A stretch of 64,000 nt of DNA, taken from assembly GCA_026119935.1 (NCBI GenBank), contig JALRMH010000011.1, positions 310,001-374,000 of the forward strand. Reading direction: 5' to 3'. Origin of the DNA: Endothia cerciana (Eukaryota > Ascomycota > Sordariomycetes > Diaporthales > Cryphonectriaceae). The translations under genes and the position numbers were made by a program. The notes under the pieces were generated by a model. It worked only from the letters and a program-made list of their open reading frames with translations, had not been told where the DNA came from and ran no database searches. Shown here piece after piece: positions 1-12,803 of this stretch (position 1 is its first letter; every line of letters starts with the position of its first letter).

Positions 1-2073
1 CAGACTGCGTCACCAATCTGGGGTAGAACCGGCCTCCCCCGACCCCGTCCTCCGGCTTCGTTGGGCTTCTGGAGACCCCACACTCCACAAACCCTCAGGC
101 GGTCGTGTGCGTTTGATCTGATGATTGTGGTGCGCAGAATGTGCAGGAACAACGTGTTCCTTTCGGCCTGTGCAGATTGTGAGCGACACGGCGACCACGT
201 AGACTGATAAAAGGCGTCCCCCACGAGAGGAGGCTTGAGGGCTTGTCCGCCACGTCCGGCCAGCACGGGGGCCAGCGATGTTCACCGGAACGTGTTCTTT
301 TTACAGCTGGAACTTCTCGTGGCACCTCTTATTTCGCAATCTCGTTGAGGGGTGTCGCAATGTCCGCCTGGCCGGATAAAGTGGATGAAGGCGGTCGAGA
401 TGTCACATAAGATCCCGCGCCTCTCAGCTGCCCCGGGCCGTCTGGGGTAGGGGGGGTCAGAGAGATTGGGCGGGTGACCTGTCGTTGACGGCGGCATCGA
501 TGGGTGATCGACGCCCAATCAACCAGACGTTCCTCAGCCTCTGCTGAGTACCTGACACCGCTAAGAGAGGCTAGGCGGCTGCCATAGCCGCGCCTGTCGT
601 GCGCTCGCTCGTCTTGCCCATGGCAAGGCTTTGCGGATTCTAGCCTAGCATGATATTAGGGAACGGTCGCCGGTCAGGATCGTGGGATCCACCGCCTTGC
701 CTCATCAAGCCATGACACTAAATGCCTTGGCCCATGGGGGGAGTAATGGTCTTCCGAGCCTCGCAGCCGTCCAAGGGGGCCCAGCAAGAAGCGTTCCTCT
801 GGCCAGTGGTCCTCTCCACGGGGAACGGAATGGATACTCTTTGTACCCCGGATTGTGACGATCCTGGGATGATCATGGCCTGATCCGGGCTGATGAGATG
901 GGAGAGAGGCAGAGAGGGAGAGATGCTGTTGGCGTACGCTATTAGGGATGCTGTCTCACAAGTATGTAATCGATCGTATATAGCTGCGAGTATGATATGT
1001 TGCCGACCTGACACGACCACCCCCCTGATTATTTGATTCGACGCACACACCCCCTCCCCCCTCTCCTCTACACAGTACCTGTGTGATTCCCATCATGTGT
1101 TAATTGCATAGTAGTAAGACCTCATTTCTTGTTTGGGTAGTAGTGTCAGCCACCTGGGCACCTCACCTACTTGAAAAAAAGATCGTGACTGGCCCTTAGC
1201 GCCCCATTTTTTAGGTTGACCCGGGTGACGGGATGGATGCTTGGCCCTCCCTCCCTCCCTCCCTCTTCTCCCTCAGGTGCTTCCTGGTCCTGCTCCTACT
1301 CCTGCCGCAGTCCCGACGTCCCTTGGATCCCCCACCCACCAGCCCGCACGCCTCCACATGTCCCTCCCTGGCCCGCCTCTGCCCTTCGCCCTTGTCAGGG
1401 GGGCCCTTTCAGGGGTCCTCCCCACCAGAATCTCTGTTTAAAGTGGCCTTTTGTGGGTCCGGCCGCACACCAACTCTGCAGCCCCAGCGTGCCCAGGTAC
1501 ATACCCGGGTACCCAGGTACCCAAGTACCAGCCCCCCAGCCTAGGTCGCAGAGCGCTGAACCCCGTCCCATTACGTGCTGGAACTGGATCTGACCCGCTG
1601 AGGAGCTGGAGAGGGACGAGAAAAAGCCGCCTGCTGTTTTAAAAAGATCTCGGCTCCCTCCTCCTACCCGCAAAGCCCACCTCTGCGTCTTTCCTCTGAA
1701 ATTCATGACGCCCACCGCTTCCCCAGATTTTCTTCCCCAACCTGCCAGCCAACAGTCAATAAACCTCCTGCCAACCCAGCCAGTGCCTGCACACCGGCAC
1801 CAATCCAGCAGTACAACAAAAGACACAACCATCCCCTCTGCTTGGCGATCGCCCTCAACTGAACTGGACGTTATCGCTATCTCCACCCATCTCCGGATCG
1901 GCTTTTCGAGATAAGGCCCCCCCCCCTCCCCACCGCCGAACACTTCAGACCCTGCGACCGACCTCTTTCCTGCCCAAAGGTGCAGGCTACCTGTCGTGTA
2001 GACACAGCTCTCTACAGGAGGAAATTCATCTCTGGGTGGTAGACCTGGGTCATCCAGACGACAGGGCGATCCT
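1..2073 (+). promoter_or_regulatory. Upstream region and 5' leader of creA
   Basis: No recognisable coding region lies here; short open frames on both strands have no family-like content. The part from roughly 1640 to 2073 is pyrimidine- and CA-rich, like a filamentous-fungal 5' leader, and runs directly into the creA start. Around 1495-1530 there is a small nested repeat of the palindromic word GGTACC (ACCCGGGTACCCAGGTACCC). A CCCT run sits at 1245-1265. Promoter assignment is inferred from position; no core promoter element is certain. Confidence 0.5.
1705..1914 (+). CDS. Possible upstream ORF in the creA leader (69 aa)
   Basis: An ATG at 1705 opens a 69-codon frame that closes with TAA at 1914, 160 bases before the creA ATG. 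It lies in the stretch that looks like the creA 5' leader, and no other ATG occurs between it and the creA start. The peptide is proline-, serine- and glutamine-rich and resembles no family I know. If the transcript starts upstream of 1705, ribosomes would meet this ATG first, so it could damp CreA translation. Whether it is transcribed cannot be seen here. Confidence 0.3.
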   Translation: MTPTASPDFLPQPASQQSINLLPTQPVPAHRHQSSSTTKDTTIPSAWRSPSTELDVIAISTHLRIGFSR

Positions 2074-3372
2074 ATGCAACGGTCACAGTCAGCAGTAGAT
2101 TTTCAAAATCTGCTGAACCCCGAAAGCACTGCTCAGAGCCACCACGAGCAGGACACCGGCAGCGGCAGCACCAGCCAGTCGCAGTCCCCGACGCAACAGC
2201 CGAACGAACCCGGTGACATGGCTTCTGTGTCTGTCCTGCGGCCGAATGGGCCCTTGCCCACCGGCCAGCCCACAGAGGTGGCCAACGAACTGCCACGGCC
2301 CTACAAGTGCCCACTCTGTGATAAGGCCTTCCACCGTCTCGAGCATCAGACGAGGCACATCAGGACCCATACCGGGGAGAAGCCCCACGCCTGCAACTTC
2401 CCGGGCTGCAGCAAGAAGTTCTCCCGCTCGGACGAGCTCACCCGGCACTCGAGGATACACAGCAACCCAAACTCGAGGCGAGGGAACAAGGGTCAGCAGT
2501 CCCACCAGATGCTCCCCGGCGGCGTCCAGCATGGTGACATGATGCCACCTCCAGCTCCCAAGAACATCCGCTCCGCTCCTCCCTCTTCGCTGTCGTCGCC
2601 AAACGTCTCGCCGCCCCACTCCTTCTCACAGTTTGTCCTACCGGCAACCCACGGCTTCCCACCCTTGCCGCGAGGTCTCCCCTCGAACCCCCAGGGCGGG
2701 CCCATGGACATCTCCATGCTCGCCAAGGCTGCGAACCAGGTCGAGCGAGACAATCTGATGGCGCCATCTCCAAGCCACCACTCGTCAAGATTTCACCCTT
2801 ACTACTCGCACAGCGCTCACGCGTCTCGCGGCAACCTGCCTTCGCTGGCGGCCTACCACATGTCGAGATCCAACTCCCAGGACGAGCACCATGACGACCA
2901 CTATTCGCACTCGTACAGGCATGCAAAGAGGTCGAGACCAAACTCCCCCAACTCGACGGCCCCTTCGTCGCCAACATTCTCCCACGACTCGCTGTCCCCA
3001 ACGCCTGACCACACCCCTCTCGCCACTCCGGCTCACTCGCCACGCCTCCGGCCCTCTTATCAAGCAACATATGAACTCCCTCCCTTCAGGCAGCTGTCAC
3101 TGGGCCACCACACCCCGGCGCTGGCTCCCCTTGAGCCACAGCCTGATGCACAATTTCCCGCCCCCCCGGCGGCCGGAAATGGTGCGACGAGGACTGGCAT
3201 GTCCCTCTCGGACATCATGAGCAGGCCAGACGGGACCCAACGGAAGCTACCTGTTCCTCAGATGCCCAAGGTGGCCGTGCATGATCTAATGTCGCCGGAG
3301 GGCCTCAATGCTAGTGGTCGCAGTTCCTCATCCAACAGCGTCGCGGGCGGCGATCTCATGGACCGCTCCTAG
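2074..3372 (+). CDS. creA: Carbon catabolite repressor CreA/CRE-1 (C2H2 zinc finger)
   Basis: A 432-residue, intron-free DNA-binding repressor that silences genes for alternative carbon use when glucose is present; it acts in the nucleus on GC-rich SYGGRG sites. Two C2H2 fingers occupy residues about 77-99 (CPLCDKAF...H...H) and 105-129 (CNFPGCSKKFSRSDELTRH), followed by the family-typical SNPNSRRGNK linker. The N-terminus (MQRSQSAVDFQNLLNP) matches Cre1 of sordariomycetes, which fixes the start. A basic patch (RHAKRSR) and Ser/Pro-rich segments lie in the middle. The conserved C-terminal repression motif LSDIMSRPDGTQRKLPVPQ is near residue 375. Length is normal for the family (about 400-430). 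It stands alone, with large non-coding flanks on both sides. The identification is secure. Confidence 0.97.
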   Translation: MQRSQSAVDFQNLLNPESTAQSHHEQDTGSGSTSQSQSPTQQPNEPGDMASVSVLRPNGPLPTGQPTEVANELPRPYKCPLCDKAFHRLEHQTRHIRTHTGEKPHACNFPGCSKKFSRSDELTRHSRIHSNPNSRRGNKGQQSHQMLPGGVQHGDMMPPPAPKNIRSAPPSSLSSPNVSPPHSFSQFVLPATHGFPPLPRGLPSNPQGGPMDISMLAKAANQVERDNLMAPSPSHHSSRFHPYYSHSAHASRGNLPSLAAYHMSRSNSQDEHHDDHYSHSYRHAKRSRPNSPNSTAPSSPTFSHDSLSPTPDHTPLATPAHSPRLRPSYQATYELPPFRQLSLGHHTPALAPLEPQPDAQFPAPPAAGNGATRTGMSLSDIMSRPDGTQRKLPVPQMPKVAVHDLMSPEGLNASGRSSSSNSVAGGDLMDRS

Positions 3373-6300
3373 GCGAAGCCCGTCCTTGGAATCGACGGCT
3401 ACAGATGCACTACGAATGATGACCGGAGCTATAGACTGGATAAACTTGCGAGGCGTTCGGGATGACCATCCTACAAACTTTCTTCTACGATAATCAGACT
3501 CTCGACTTTTCCGGCGGCCAGACAGCCACTCCCTCAGTTCCTTTGTTCCTCTGATGGATTTGTGGACGAGACCGGCCTCTGCTCAGTGTATGATCGAGGC
3601 TGGGAATGAGACCTCTTGAGCCACTTTTGTTTCGATAGACCAAGGCTTATTGTTTTTCTTTGCGTACTGAAGATATCACATAGACAGGGCAAATGATACA
3701 GGGCGGCCTGGGAGGGGGACCGGCAGGACGGTATGGACAGGCGGATGGACAGGCGGACGGAGTACGACCATGGTAGTCAAGACCAGTGACTTCACTGAGC
3801 CACCAGCAAGCAAATCTCATATCAATTTTCACCAAAACTGATGCCCCAGATTTCGTGCACAAGCCCTGCATAGGAGAGCAGGCTGAAACACAACCAAAAA
3901 AAATCCACGAAAAAAATCCACGAAAAAAAAATAGATTTACCGAACTGCGTCTCACAAACACGTCAGCAGGAAAGTTGTTGAGACATGACTCGAGCCAGCG
4001 ACGAGAACGGCCGCTCCGACGTGTCTCGGCGCCACACCATCTTTCATGTCTAGACATCATTTGTCAGGCATCTATTGCCCTCGCGAGGCACTGAAGGTAG
4101 GGGGCACCGGGCCATTCCTTGGGGGGATTGTTCTTCCAGCCCCCTTATTGCGGGTTATTGCGGGTGAAGACGTCTTATTGTCCATCATAAAGGGCAGGCA
4201 GCCCAGTGCTCTAGACGACAACGCGAGGGACCGCAGCCTCGTATCGCAAGATTCCGGGGCGCCGTGGGGAAACCCAGACCAGCCGGCACAACACCTGCAG
4301 GAAAATCTGTGGAGGGAGCTGGGCTGATCTGAGCATCCAGAGGTGTCACTTTGTGGGGAAAAAAAATAAAGATAAAAATTAAAAATTAAAAAAATGGACG
4401 GACACCGGCCGGTGCTACAGTGATAGTACCTACTCCCCAGGGCTATCCGGCGGGGGTGGAAAAAGGAAACTTGGTCAGACCAAGGTCTAGAGACAAGGCG
4501 TGCCGGTAACATCATAGCCTCCATCCAAGCTGCCACGACGCCCGAGTTCTGGTTTGGAGTTCTTCCCTGATCGCCAGTGCCAGATGCAGGACGGCCGTGG
4601 TCTGCCAGGGGGGCCCTGACGGCTACGGGCATCCGTGCCCCTCTGCGGGGGAGGGAAGGGAGGGGAGGCGAAGGGAGGCTGGAGGGGTGGGGGCGAGTGG
4701 TGGCCGCAGAGGCATCCCGAGTTTGCCTTTTCCTTATCTCCCGGTCAATCTCGACGACGACCAACAAGACCTGGCCGCGTCAGGCCCCGCCCGTGGCTCC
4801 GTCTCTCACCAATTTTTAATTTTTTTTTGATCCTTTTTAAGGCATCCTGCTGACTGCACCCCAAACGGATGTCCCAGGGGACGCACAGCCCTGCCCGCCT
4901 GATGCTACGTATCTCTTCTTTTTTTTTGCTCCGGGAGGGTGAGAAAGAGGGCTGCGGCTGAGGGGGGGGGGGGGCCGTGTTGGTCAGACGATTGGCTGGC
5001 ACGCGGTGATCGGGCGGCCAGGTGCGCTCGCCCTACGTCCCGGGGATGAGCGAGATGACCGATGACTGTTGACTGTGACTGAGTTGCTATTTCCTGCGGC
5101 GGAGACGGCGGCTGGAACAAGTTCATCCCTTGGCCGCGAAGGGTTTTTTGGTGGTTTTTTTTTGGGGGGGGCTCCCATCACCGTCAGACGGCAGTGAGGT
5201 GAGGAAGCAGCCCCGGCGCATTCACCGCAACTTCAGGATCATCGTGGCACGACCGTAGAAATCCGAATACCCTTTCTTTTCCTTTTTTTTTTTTTTTTCT
5301 TGTTTCTTTTTTGCCCACCTGAACAAAGCCACACTACTACACCACCCCGAGGCGCAGCCTCCCGGGTAGGAGATGATCGTGGGGTGACATTGCCCAGGCC
5401 GCAGTAGGATCGCCTGCTTGGGCCTTGACAGCGCCATGGCACCGAGGTCTTAGGAATCGGCGACCCGCCCGAGAAATTCATTTTTCTCACCTCCCTGCCT
5501 ATCGGCGTCAGAAAGCTGGGCCACAACGTAGGGATGCAGGTATTACATCCGGTCTCGCTCGCGGTAACTACGGCCTGACCAGTCTATCCCCCCTTGCGCG
5601 ATAACGCAGAGCATTCCTCTCCTCACCACTAGTCCACGGGTCAGAGGGAGGGGTGAGGGAAACAGAGAGAGAGAGAGAGAAAACCACCACCAGAAAAAAA
5701 ACCTAAACAGTGCTATGTACATTCAGGCCGACGCGGTGACGAGATTTTCAAACATGACCTCGGCAGGTTGAAACTTCCAAGGGCATGGCGCCATGGGCCT
5801 GAGATCGTCGGGCGTCTGGACCTCCTTAAGGCGTCACGGGGAACCTGCCGACAAGCACGCAGGGCACCCGTTTCATCGCCTGGAACACCCCGGGGGGGGG
5901 GGCATGTGACGAGCACGACTCCAGCTTAGAGAGGGCCAAGTAGTGCTTCCCACGGTCACGTTGGGAGGGACGCGTGAATAAAGGTTACAAGATCTTCACC
6001 CGCGTGGGACTGCTCTTTGTATGTAGCTGATCTGTACGATCAAGGCACGAGAAGGCATGCCGCGCAGAAGGTTTCCGATCGACGGCCCCCAGCGCGATGC
6101 TTGGGGACTTTCAGACATGCCCAGCCCATTCGTCATAGCCAGGTCGAAGACAGGTCACGGCTTGGCGTGGCATAATCTAGCTTGGACGCGGACGAGGACG
6201 GGAGGGAAAATGGAACGAAGGAGTGGCTATCTGATAGCCCGCCCTCCTTTAGGCAATCAAGGTGTGGCAGCAAGCGCTGATCAGCATGCAAATTTAGACG

Positions 6301-9300
6301 GTGTGGTGGAGGGACATTGCCACACCATCCTCCGCCCCCCCCCCCCCCCCACGCTCGCGCGCCCCACGGGGTAATCGTGCCAGGGGCCAGTTCTGGCGTC
6401 GGCCCCAAAACTAAAGCTCTGGGCTTGCTTAGCTCTGAGCGCTGGTTCGCCACGGCGGCATGCTTCACATAGCGAGGGATTCAGCCTCCCCCTTTTCGTT
6501 TTGATCCGCATGTCCGACGATCAGAAATTGCCGTCCGTCCTTTGCTTATACGGACGGACCTCGTCAGCTCGAGGCGCAGGAGAAAGGGCCCGGCGCGCAG
6601 GGTCGGAAGATTCGAGAACGTCGTGCACCCCAGGCGAGATTCAGGAGGTGCCGGAATAGGGGTCCGGCGCGCGGCCACGACAGCAACGCCGCAGTAATCA
6701 GGGGACGGGATTGGTTCTTTAGTGGAGTGTTTTTTTTTGGGGGTTTTTTTTGGGGTTTTTTTTGCTTTCTTCCTTTCTCACTCGCGAGAGTTTCTCACCG
6801 GTATTGTCGCCATCGGCTGGGAGGTCCGAACAGGGCAGCTGGCGAGCTGGTACCGCCCGCTGGCTATTCCTCGGGTTAGTCGCGCCAGGTCGAGGCGGGG
6901 AGTAGCAGCCCTGCTTCCCCGATCCGCCCTCGCCGTTCTGATCGTCGCCAGGGGTTTCTGGAAAGGGGCGATCGGGAAAGACGGGCGTGATGCTGTACCA
7001 CGTCAGAGCCTCTGCCATCCGTGGTGTTATCGGCCGGGGTTGCGACGACGTCCGGGCCGCGCCCGTCGCTGTTATGCTCAGGTCACTTCGCATGTGATCT
7101 TCACCCCCGGGAGCACGTCGCCATTATGCCACGAGCGCCGGCATACAACACCACCGCCGGGGCCCCCCTCCCCAGCCAGGTAAGGGCCGCGAAGCGGACC
7201 AGGTTTTCCGAAACGAACACACCACCAACGGCCGCGGCAGGGTCCGCCGTCGCATGTACGGTGAACCACGGCATGTAGGAGGACGGAACTGCTACCTCAC
7301 CTTTGTGCGCCGATTTGGTTACTCATCTCGGCAGCGGCCAACGACTTTATCCTATCTCCAACAGGTGAGATGAGCGAATAGGGACATTTCGCTTGTGACT
7401 GGTTCCAGATTCGCAGCGTGGGGGCAATGCCCTTCCGCCTGCTCCGACAGGCTTGATCTTGACTGCCAGCTGCCAGTCTCTGCCAGTAGTGAACCAATTC
7501 CCCTAGGCCTGATATATATCCTGACGGCCCGTTTAGTCGGTAGGTGAAGTCGGTCGAGAGGGATGGCTGACCGTTGCTCCTTCGTGCTGAGCAGGGCCCG
7601 CCCGGCATGGGTATCGGCCGAGACCATCTCGCTTGAGCAGGCGAAGGGGCTTCCTTATCTTGCCCGGGCCACCGCAAGTGGTTCGATGCCTCCGGAAGGG
7701 CCCGATATCTGGAGATCGAACCCCATGGAGACGAGACGTCTCGCTATGATTGACGGAAATTCTTGTCATCGCCGGGGCGGGTGGAGTCCGCTCGTGCCAT
7801 CGTGAGCCCCCCTGCTCAGTGATGTGGCCCCTTGCCCTCACCAGGCGCGAACCTCCCCCCCCCCCACCCCTTAGGCGCGAGCCCGTAGGGCTGCGAAACC
7901 TGGACGAAAATCAGGGACCTGCCTGCAGGGGATGATACCTCTCCGGCGAAAAACCCCGACGCGCGCAGCCGTGCGGCACAGCTGGGTGGGTTATCCACCA
8001 ACGGCGGCTATAAAACTCCAGAGGGTGGGAGGAGGCGGGTCTTCTGCCGCCGAATTAGGCGCCCCTCAGCGGATGTGCACGGGATAGAGTGCATCAAGAC
8101 AGCAGCCGTGTCGTCCCGGCGCTCCGTTTTTGCCAATTTACCCGGGGGCTTGGGGGCATTGGTCGGATTCACGCCCGCAGGGTCCGGCGGGTACGATACC
8201 AGTGCAGACCGGAGAGCCGCCTCGGCGGACATCAACGCTCGGAGGCGAGGAAGCTGGGCAATGAGGGCGGGACGAGACCTCACCGGCTCGAGGAGGTGCA
8301 GGTCCTCAACCAGGCGATCACCCGCTGTGCCGCCCCTTGGTGCAACGTCACGCCTACCTGCATCTTGGTTAGCAGCCGGCAGCCCGCGTTAGTGCTGCCC
8401 ATCTGGAGCGGGAGATGAGGAGAGGCCAACAAGTGACAGCCTACACCGGTGTGGAGAAGGGAGGCGTGAAGGGCTCATCATGCCACGGCGGTGGCTTCTG
8501 CATCCTGCACAGTATAGGGTCCCCACCGGGGTGAAACGATCTCAACTTGGGTTTACGAGATGTGACAGTTCTCCCAGAGCCCCTGGGTCCCATCGATCCC
8601 TAGAACCGGCATGTCGACAGGTCAGAAAGGTGGTGTTCACCGATCCGTCGCCATGACGCGATCCGGTATTATTATCTCCGTGGGACCCAACAGTTCGGAG
8701 GGATCAGCAATACGTAACAGGTCACATTCACATGTCTTGTCTGGACAGCTCAAGCCACAAAATAAACTGAACCGTCTGAGGAGAGGACGGCCTCAACACG
8801 CTGTCATTGCTCTGTGGCGTTGTCTTGGTTGGCACTGGGCAGCGAGAAGACTTCCACGGGCGCTTTACCTGTCCTGTCGCGGGAGACCTTCGGCTACGCT
8901 GTGCTGCTGCTCCATACCTCCGAGTCGATCCACAACCCGCACGTCCTCGGACCGCCCGCTGGCACCTCTCTGAGGAGATGTAGCAAGGTATAGACCGGAG
9001 TCTGGCCGTCTAAATTGCGATGTCGACGGGCGGGCTTGCCTGCACGACGACCTACGCCTCGTCAAGCGGATCAAGCAAATCGGAAGGCACTTCCCCCCCC
9101 CCCCCTCCCTAGCTTGCTAAAGCTGGTGATGTAGTACATCGGTCAAGGGGATGAAGGTTGGACGACAATCTCGAGGCGGTCCTTTGACTTGTCTCGGCCC
9201 AAATCTTCCCTGCCAGCATGAAGGTTCCCGCACAGCAATTCTCAACATACGCCTGCAATGTGGCCAGTCCACCCCCGGTTCTCGAAACAGATCAGGGCCC

Positions 9301-12300
9301 GGAAGGCTCTCTTTGGGTCTCGGTGGCGAGCCAGGGGCAGGGTCGTCGTGAGTGCTTGTCGACGATCCACAAGGCTCCTAGGGTGGCCTGACCGCGGAGT
9401 AGATCTGGAGCCTGACGGTTGGAAAGTCTTGAATGCCCAGTCCGTCGGCTCTTCCAGGAGGAGCAGTTGCGGGCTTTGTTGGTCTGTGCTGGGACAAGAA
9501 TAGGAATGTCGAGCTTCCTTGAGGCTGGCTGGCCGCGAATCCGACGCCTCTTTCTTGACTACCTCCAGCGTTCGTCCATGACTATTTGATATGTCTTATG
9601 CAACAGCTTTAGCAGCCGATACCCCCGGAGCAGGATCGTCCACGTCGCTTGCGTGATTTGTGGGAGTCGCACAGAAAGAACGCCCTGGGGGTGATCCTAT
9701 CTGGACGCCAGGACGAGGTCGGCCAGAGTCTCGAAATCAGGCTGAGCGGCCGGTAGGTTGCACATATTAGGCTGGTTACGGCGGCCTAGCATGCGGCCTC
9801 CTTCCCCTGAGGTCAGGCCAGACTCGACATCTTGACAGACCGAGGGGCCGCTGGTCCGGTGGCCCAACGACCGCCTTCTTAGATGGCGGCGGGCCCCAGG
9901 GCCGCGAATGGCTAGCTTGCAAGCACCGGAAGACATCGGGTTGTGGTCGCAGGAGGCTTTGTGGTCGCTTGAGATGTTGGTGTGTCGTACCGGATCAGAG
10001 AAGACCAGCAACCACGGCCCTTGCGTGAGGAAGCCGGTCACCAGGTCACCATTGAGCCGGAGCAGTCAAGCGTCTTGATCATGGTGATGACCACCGTAGC
10101 TCACACCCTTGATCCCGTCTTTCCAGGTAGAAATCTTCACGTATGGGGCCCTTGAACAATAGCAGATCATGATCCTGTTAGTGCCGGCGCTTTGGCACTG
10201 AGCCTAGATTCTTTCTCCCACGCCGGTGGACCATCCCTCTGGATGCTTGCTATTTCTCATAATTCAACCCTTTCTTCCTAGGTGTCCTCCGGCATTCCCC
10301 ACTTGGCTGATCGCTCCTGGATGTTTCAAGACTCCCCACGTACCGTTTTCAGACGCCGTCTCATCGGCGGTGCTAAGACTGCCGTCCCGTGTTTCTCTGT
10401 GCCACGAAGCTGCTCTATAGCATCCTGGGTGACACCGGCGCAGCTTAGGGTCGTTGGCGGACACGCCAGATCCGCGAGGTGTCGGGCGAGCGTGCGGATC
10501 GCTCCTAGAACTCTGATCGTTGTCTTCACAGCCCCGCCAGAGATCAATAAGCAGGGGGCCTCGCCTGCCCGCATGCGGTACAACGAAGACAGGACCGCAG
10601 ACATCTGGTCTGGCCCCTGACCTGGGCCTCAACGGAACGTGTCCGCGCGGACGCGACTACCGTCTCCGTAGAGGATGCCTCGTGGGCTGTGTCGTACGCA
10701 GGTTTTCCCAGGCTTGTGGGTAATTGGCTGGTTAATATTGAGATACTTTAGATTCTACAAAAGTAAGAAGAATTAAAATCATAAAGAAGAAGGAGGAGGA
10801 GGAGGTTCTCTTTCGAGATCTATCGAGTCTGGCCCAGGACTTGTCGGATGGAAATAGACACAATAGACACTTGGACAGTGGGTTACGTGATGTTTTGGCT
10901 CCAAGGGGGGAAGAAACGGGGGAGAGCCTAGAAATTGGCGGGCCGAGGAGGTTGTGGTTGGTTCTCAGTGATGGGATTTGACCTTGAGGGAATTCCCTAT
11001 AGTAAATCCACCACACCATTGCAGCCTGGGGAAGCTCTCCAGAGTTGATACGGCAGCCTTCCCAGCCCGCTACGAGTAGAATGTCCCATTTTCAGTCGTG
11101 ACCCAGCTCGATGGAGGAATACATGGCCAGGCCGTGTTGTAAGATCCGACGGTCTGAGGCCCTCGAGGCCACAGAGGACCCTTTCTTCCACAGTCTCGTG
11201 AAGAACGCGCCTATCTGACCGGTACATGTAGTAGCTGTAGGTGCTTGTCCAGTGCCCTGCGTTCCCAACCAGCATGCTCTTGGGGGTCGTGATTCAAAGC
11301 CGAATCGAGGATGTCATGTTGATTTGATGCTCGTCGGACTCGCAATGCTACCGAGACTCGGGAAAGTCCTCGACCTGCCGCTTGTTGCTCTGGGCAGCGC
11401 GCCCTCGATGCCCTGGGGCCACAGCCCGACGGATTAGGCGATTGGAGGGATGTGGTGCCAGGTGCGCGTGGACGCCCCGCCCCGTCTGGTGCTGATATCG
11501 TGGTGGTCGAAAAAGGAGGGCGCAGGTATGGCTCTGCGCAAGACGATGCGTGCTGGCCGGCAGCGTGGGGATCGTCCCCGGGGGGGCGGGGGGGCTTTCA
11601 ACAAGCTTTATTCGGTGGTCAACTGCGAAACGGTTCTGAGAGACTGCGACAACACTGGTCAGTTGAAGACATAACTGGAGGTTCAAGATGTGATGGATCG
11701 GGATGAAAGAAAAAAAAAATTTTCCGAACCATGAAGGGGAGAAAGGATTCAGTGGAGGGAGGAAATCCGCCTCGGCAGCCTTCTGGACGCAGGACCGCCA
11801 GATGACCGAGAAGCCGCAGTGATAGGCATGAATGTGCTGCAGAGCTCAAGCAGTGCTTATAGCGAGGACGATTCACGGCGTTGGAAGGCACCCGCACCGG
11901 ATCCACTCCTGCTCCGAAGTCGTTCGTCGTCAGTCGGGCCAAATAGGGATATGGAGGACCACCTCTTGAAGGCGAAGCATTGTGTGACATCTAGATTGGG
12001 TGGGTGGGATTCGCCCTACCTACTGGCTGCCTGCGGATATGGATGAGGATGGTTATTGCCCCCGCGCCGGGAGAAGGGGGTGCAGCGCAGAGAAGGAGGC
12101 TGATGTTGCGAACTCAGTTGTTGGAAGGGCATCTCATCGGGTCAAGCGACGCGGGGGCCTGTAGGGCAATGGGTGAGGATCGATAGCAGCTGAGAGATCC
12201 AAGGGACGAGATCGAGGCTCGGGCCAAGCTCAGACATGCAGTCGATGAATCCCAGCGGCTGGAGAGTTTAGGATCCTGGCGTCGAGCCGTTGGCGATGTG

Positions 12301-12803
12301 CTGTTTTCTCGAATTCAGGAGCGACAGCCCGTCAAGGTAAGTAAGGTCAATGCTTAGAGTTAGCCAGTGGTGCCCAGCAATGGCTTAGAGATCGGAATCT
12401 GGGAGACGTAAATTGTACTCCGGAGTGGTATCCAGTGTTCTCGTCGGGTATCTTCGACTCCCTGCAGGTTGGACTTCCAGAGTCTTGTGGGATAGCCCCC
12501 GATGGGACGACCACGCGTAGAGTAAGCAGCTGTCCCTTCTTCCCCGTAGCTATGTACAAACTATATTCTCTTGGTCGTATCGCTGACAATGCAGCCCTCT
12601 GCACGATCTGATCCGCTTCCGCCGGTATTTTTCATCCGATATGTGTTTTGAATGCCCGTCGCTGAGGACTTGCAACAGAGTTGCTTGTAAGAGATGTCGT
12701 TAAGCAGCATCACCACCACGACCGTTCACTTTGTGACTACAACGTGTTTAAGGGGTTTTTTTTTTTGGAATAGGCTAGAGCATAGTGGTATAAGGCGTAT
12801 AAA
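3373..12803. other. Gene-free stretch between creA and the LRR-like gene
   Basis: About 9.4 kb without a gene I can support. The beginning must hold the creA 3' UTR. Short frames occur on both strands, but none shows a domain, a convincing splice structure or family resemblance. The stretch contains: a repeated A-tract word near 3896-3930; A/T-rich sequence at 4358-4395; G13 at 4962-4974; a T/G block repeat at 5141-5171; a long T tract near 5280; C16 at 6335-6350; a second T/G block repeat at 6730-6763; C11 at 7855-7865; and C13 at 9093-9105. There is no visible AT skew of the kind expected from heavy RIP. Confidence 0.6.
6730..6763. repeat. T/G block repeat (T9 G5 T8 G4 T8)
   Basis: Read directly from the sequence: three T blocks of 8-9 bases separated by G blocks of 5 and 4. 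Similar T-block/G-block arrangements occur at 5141-5171 and 34385-34420. The function is unknown; replication slippage is the simplest origin. Confidence 0.8.
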
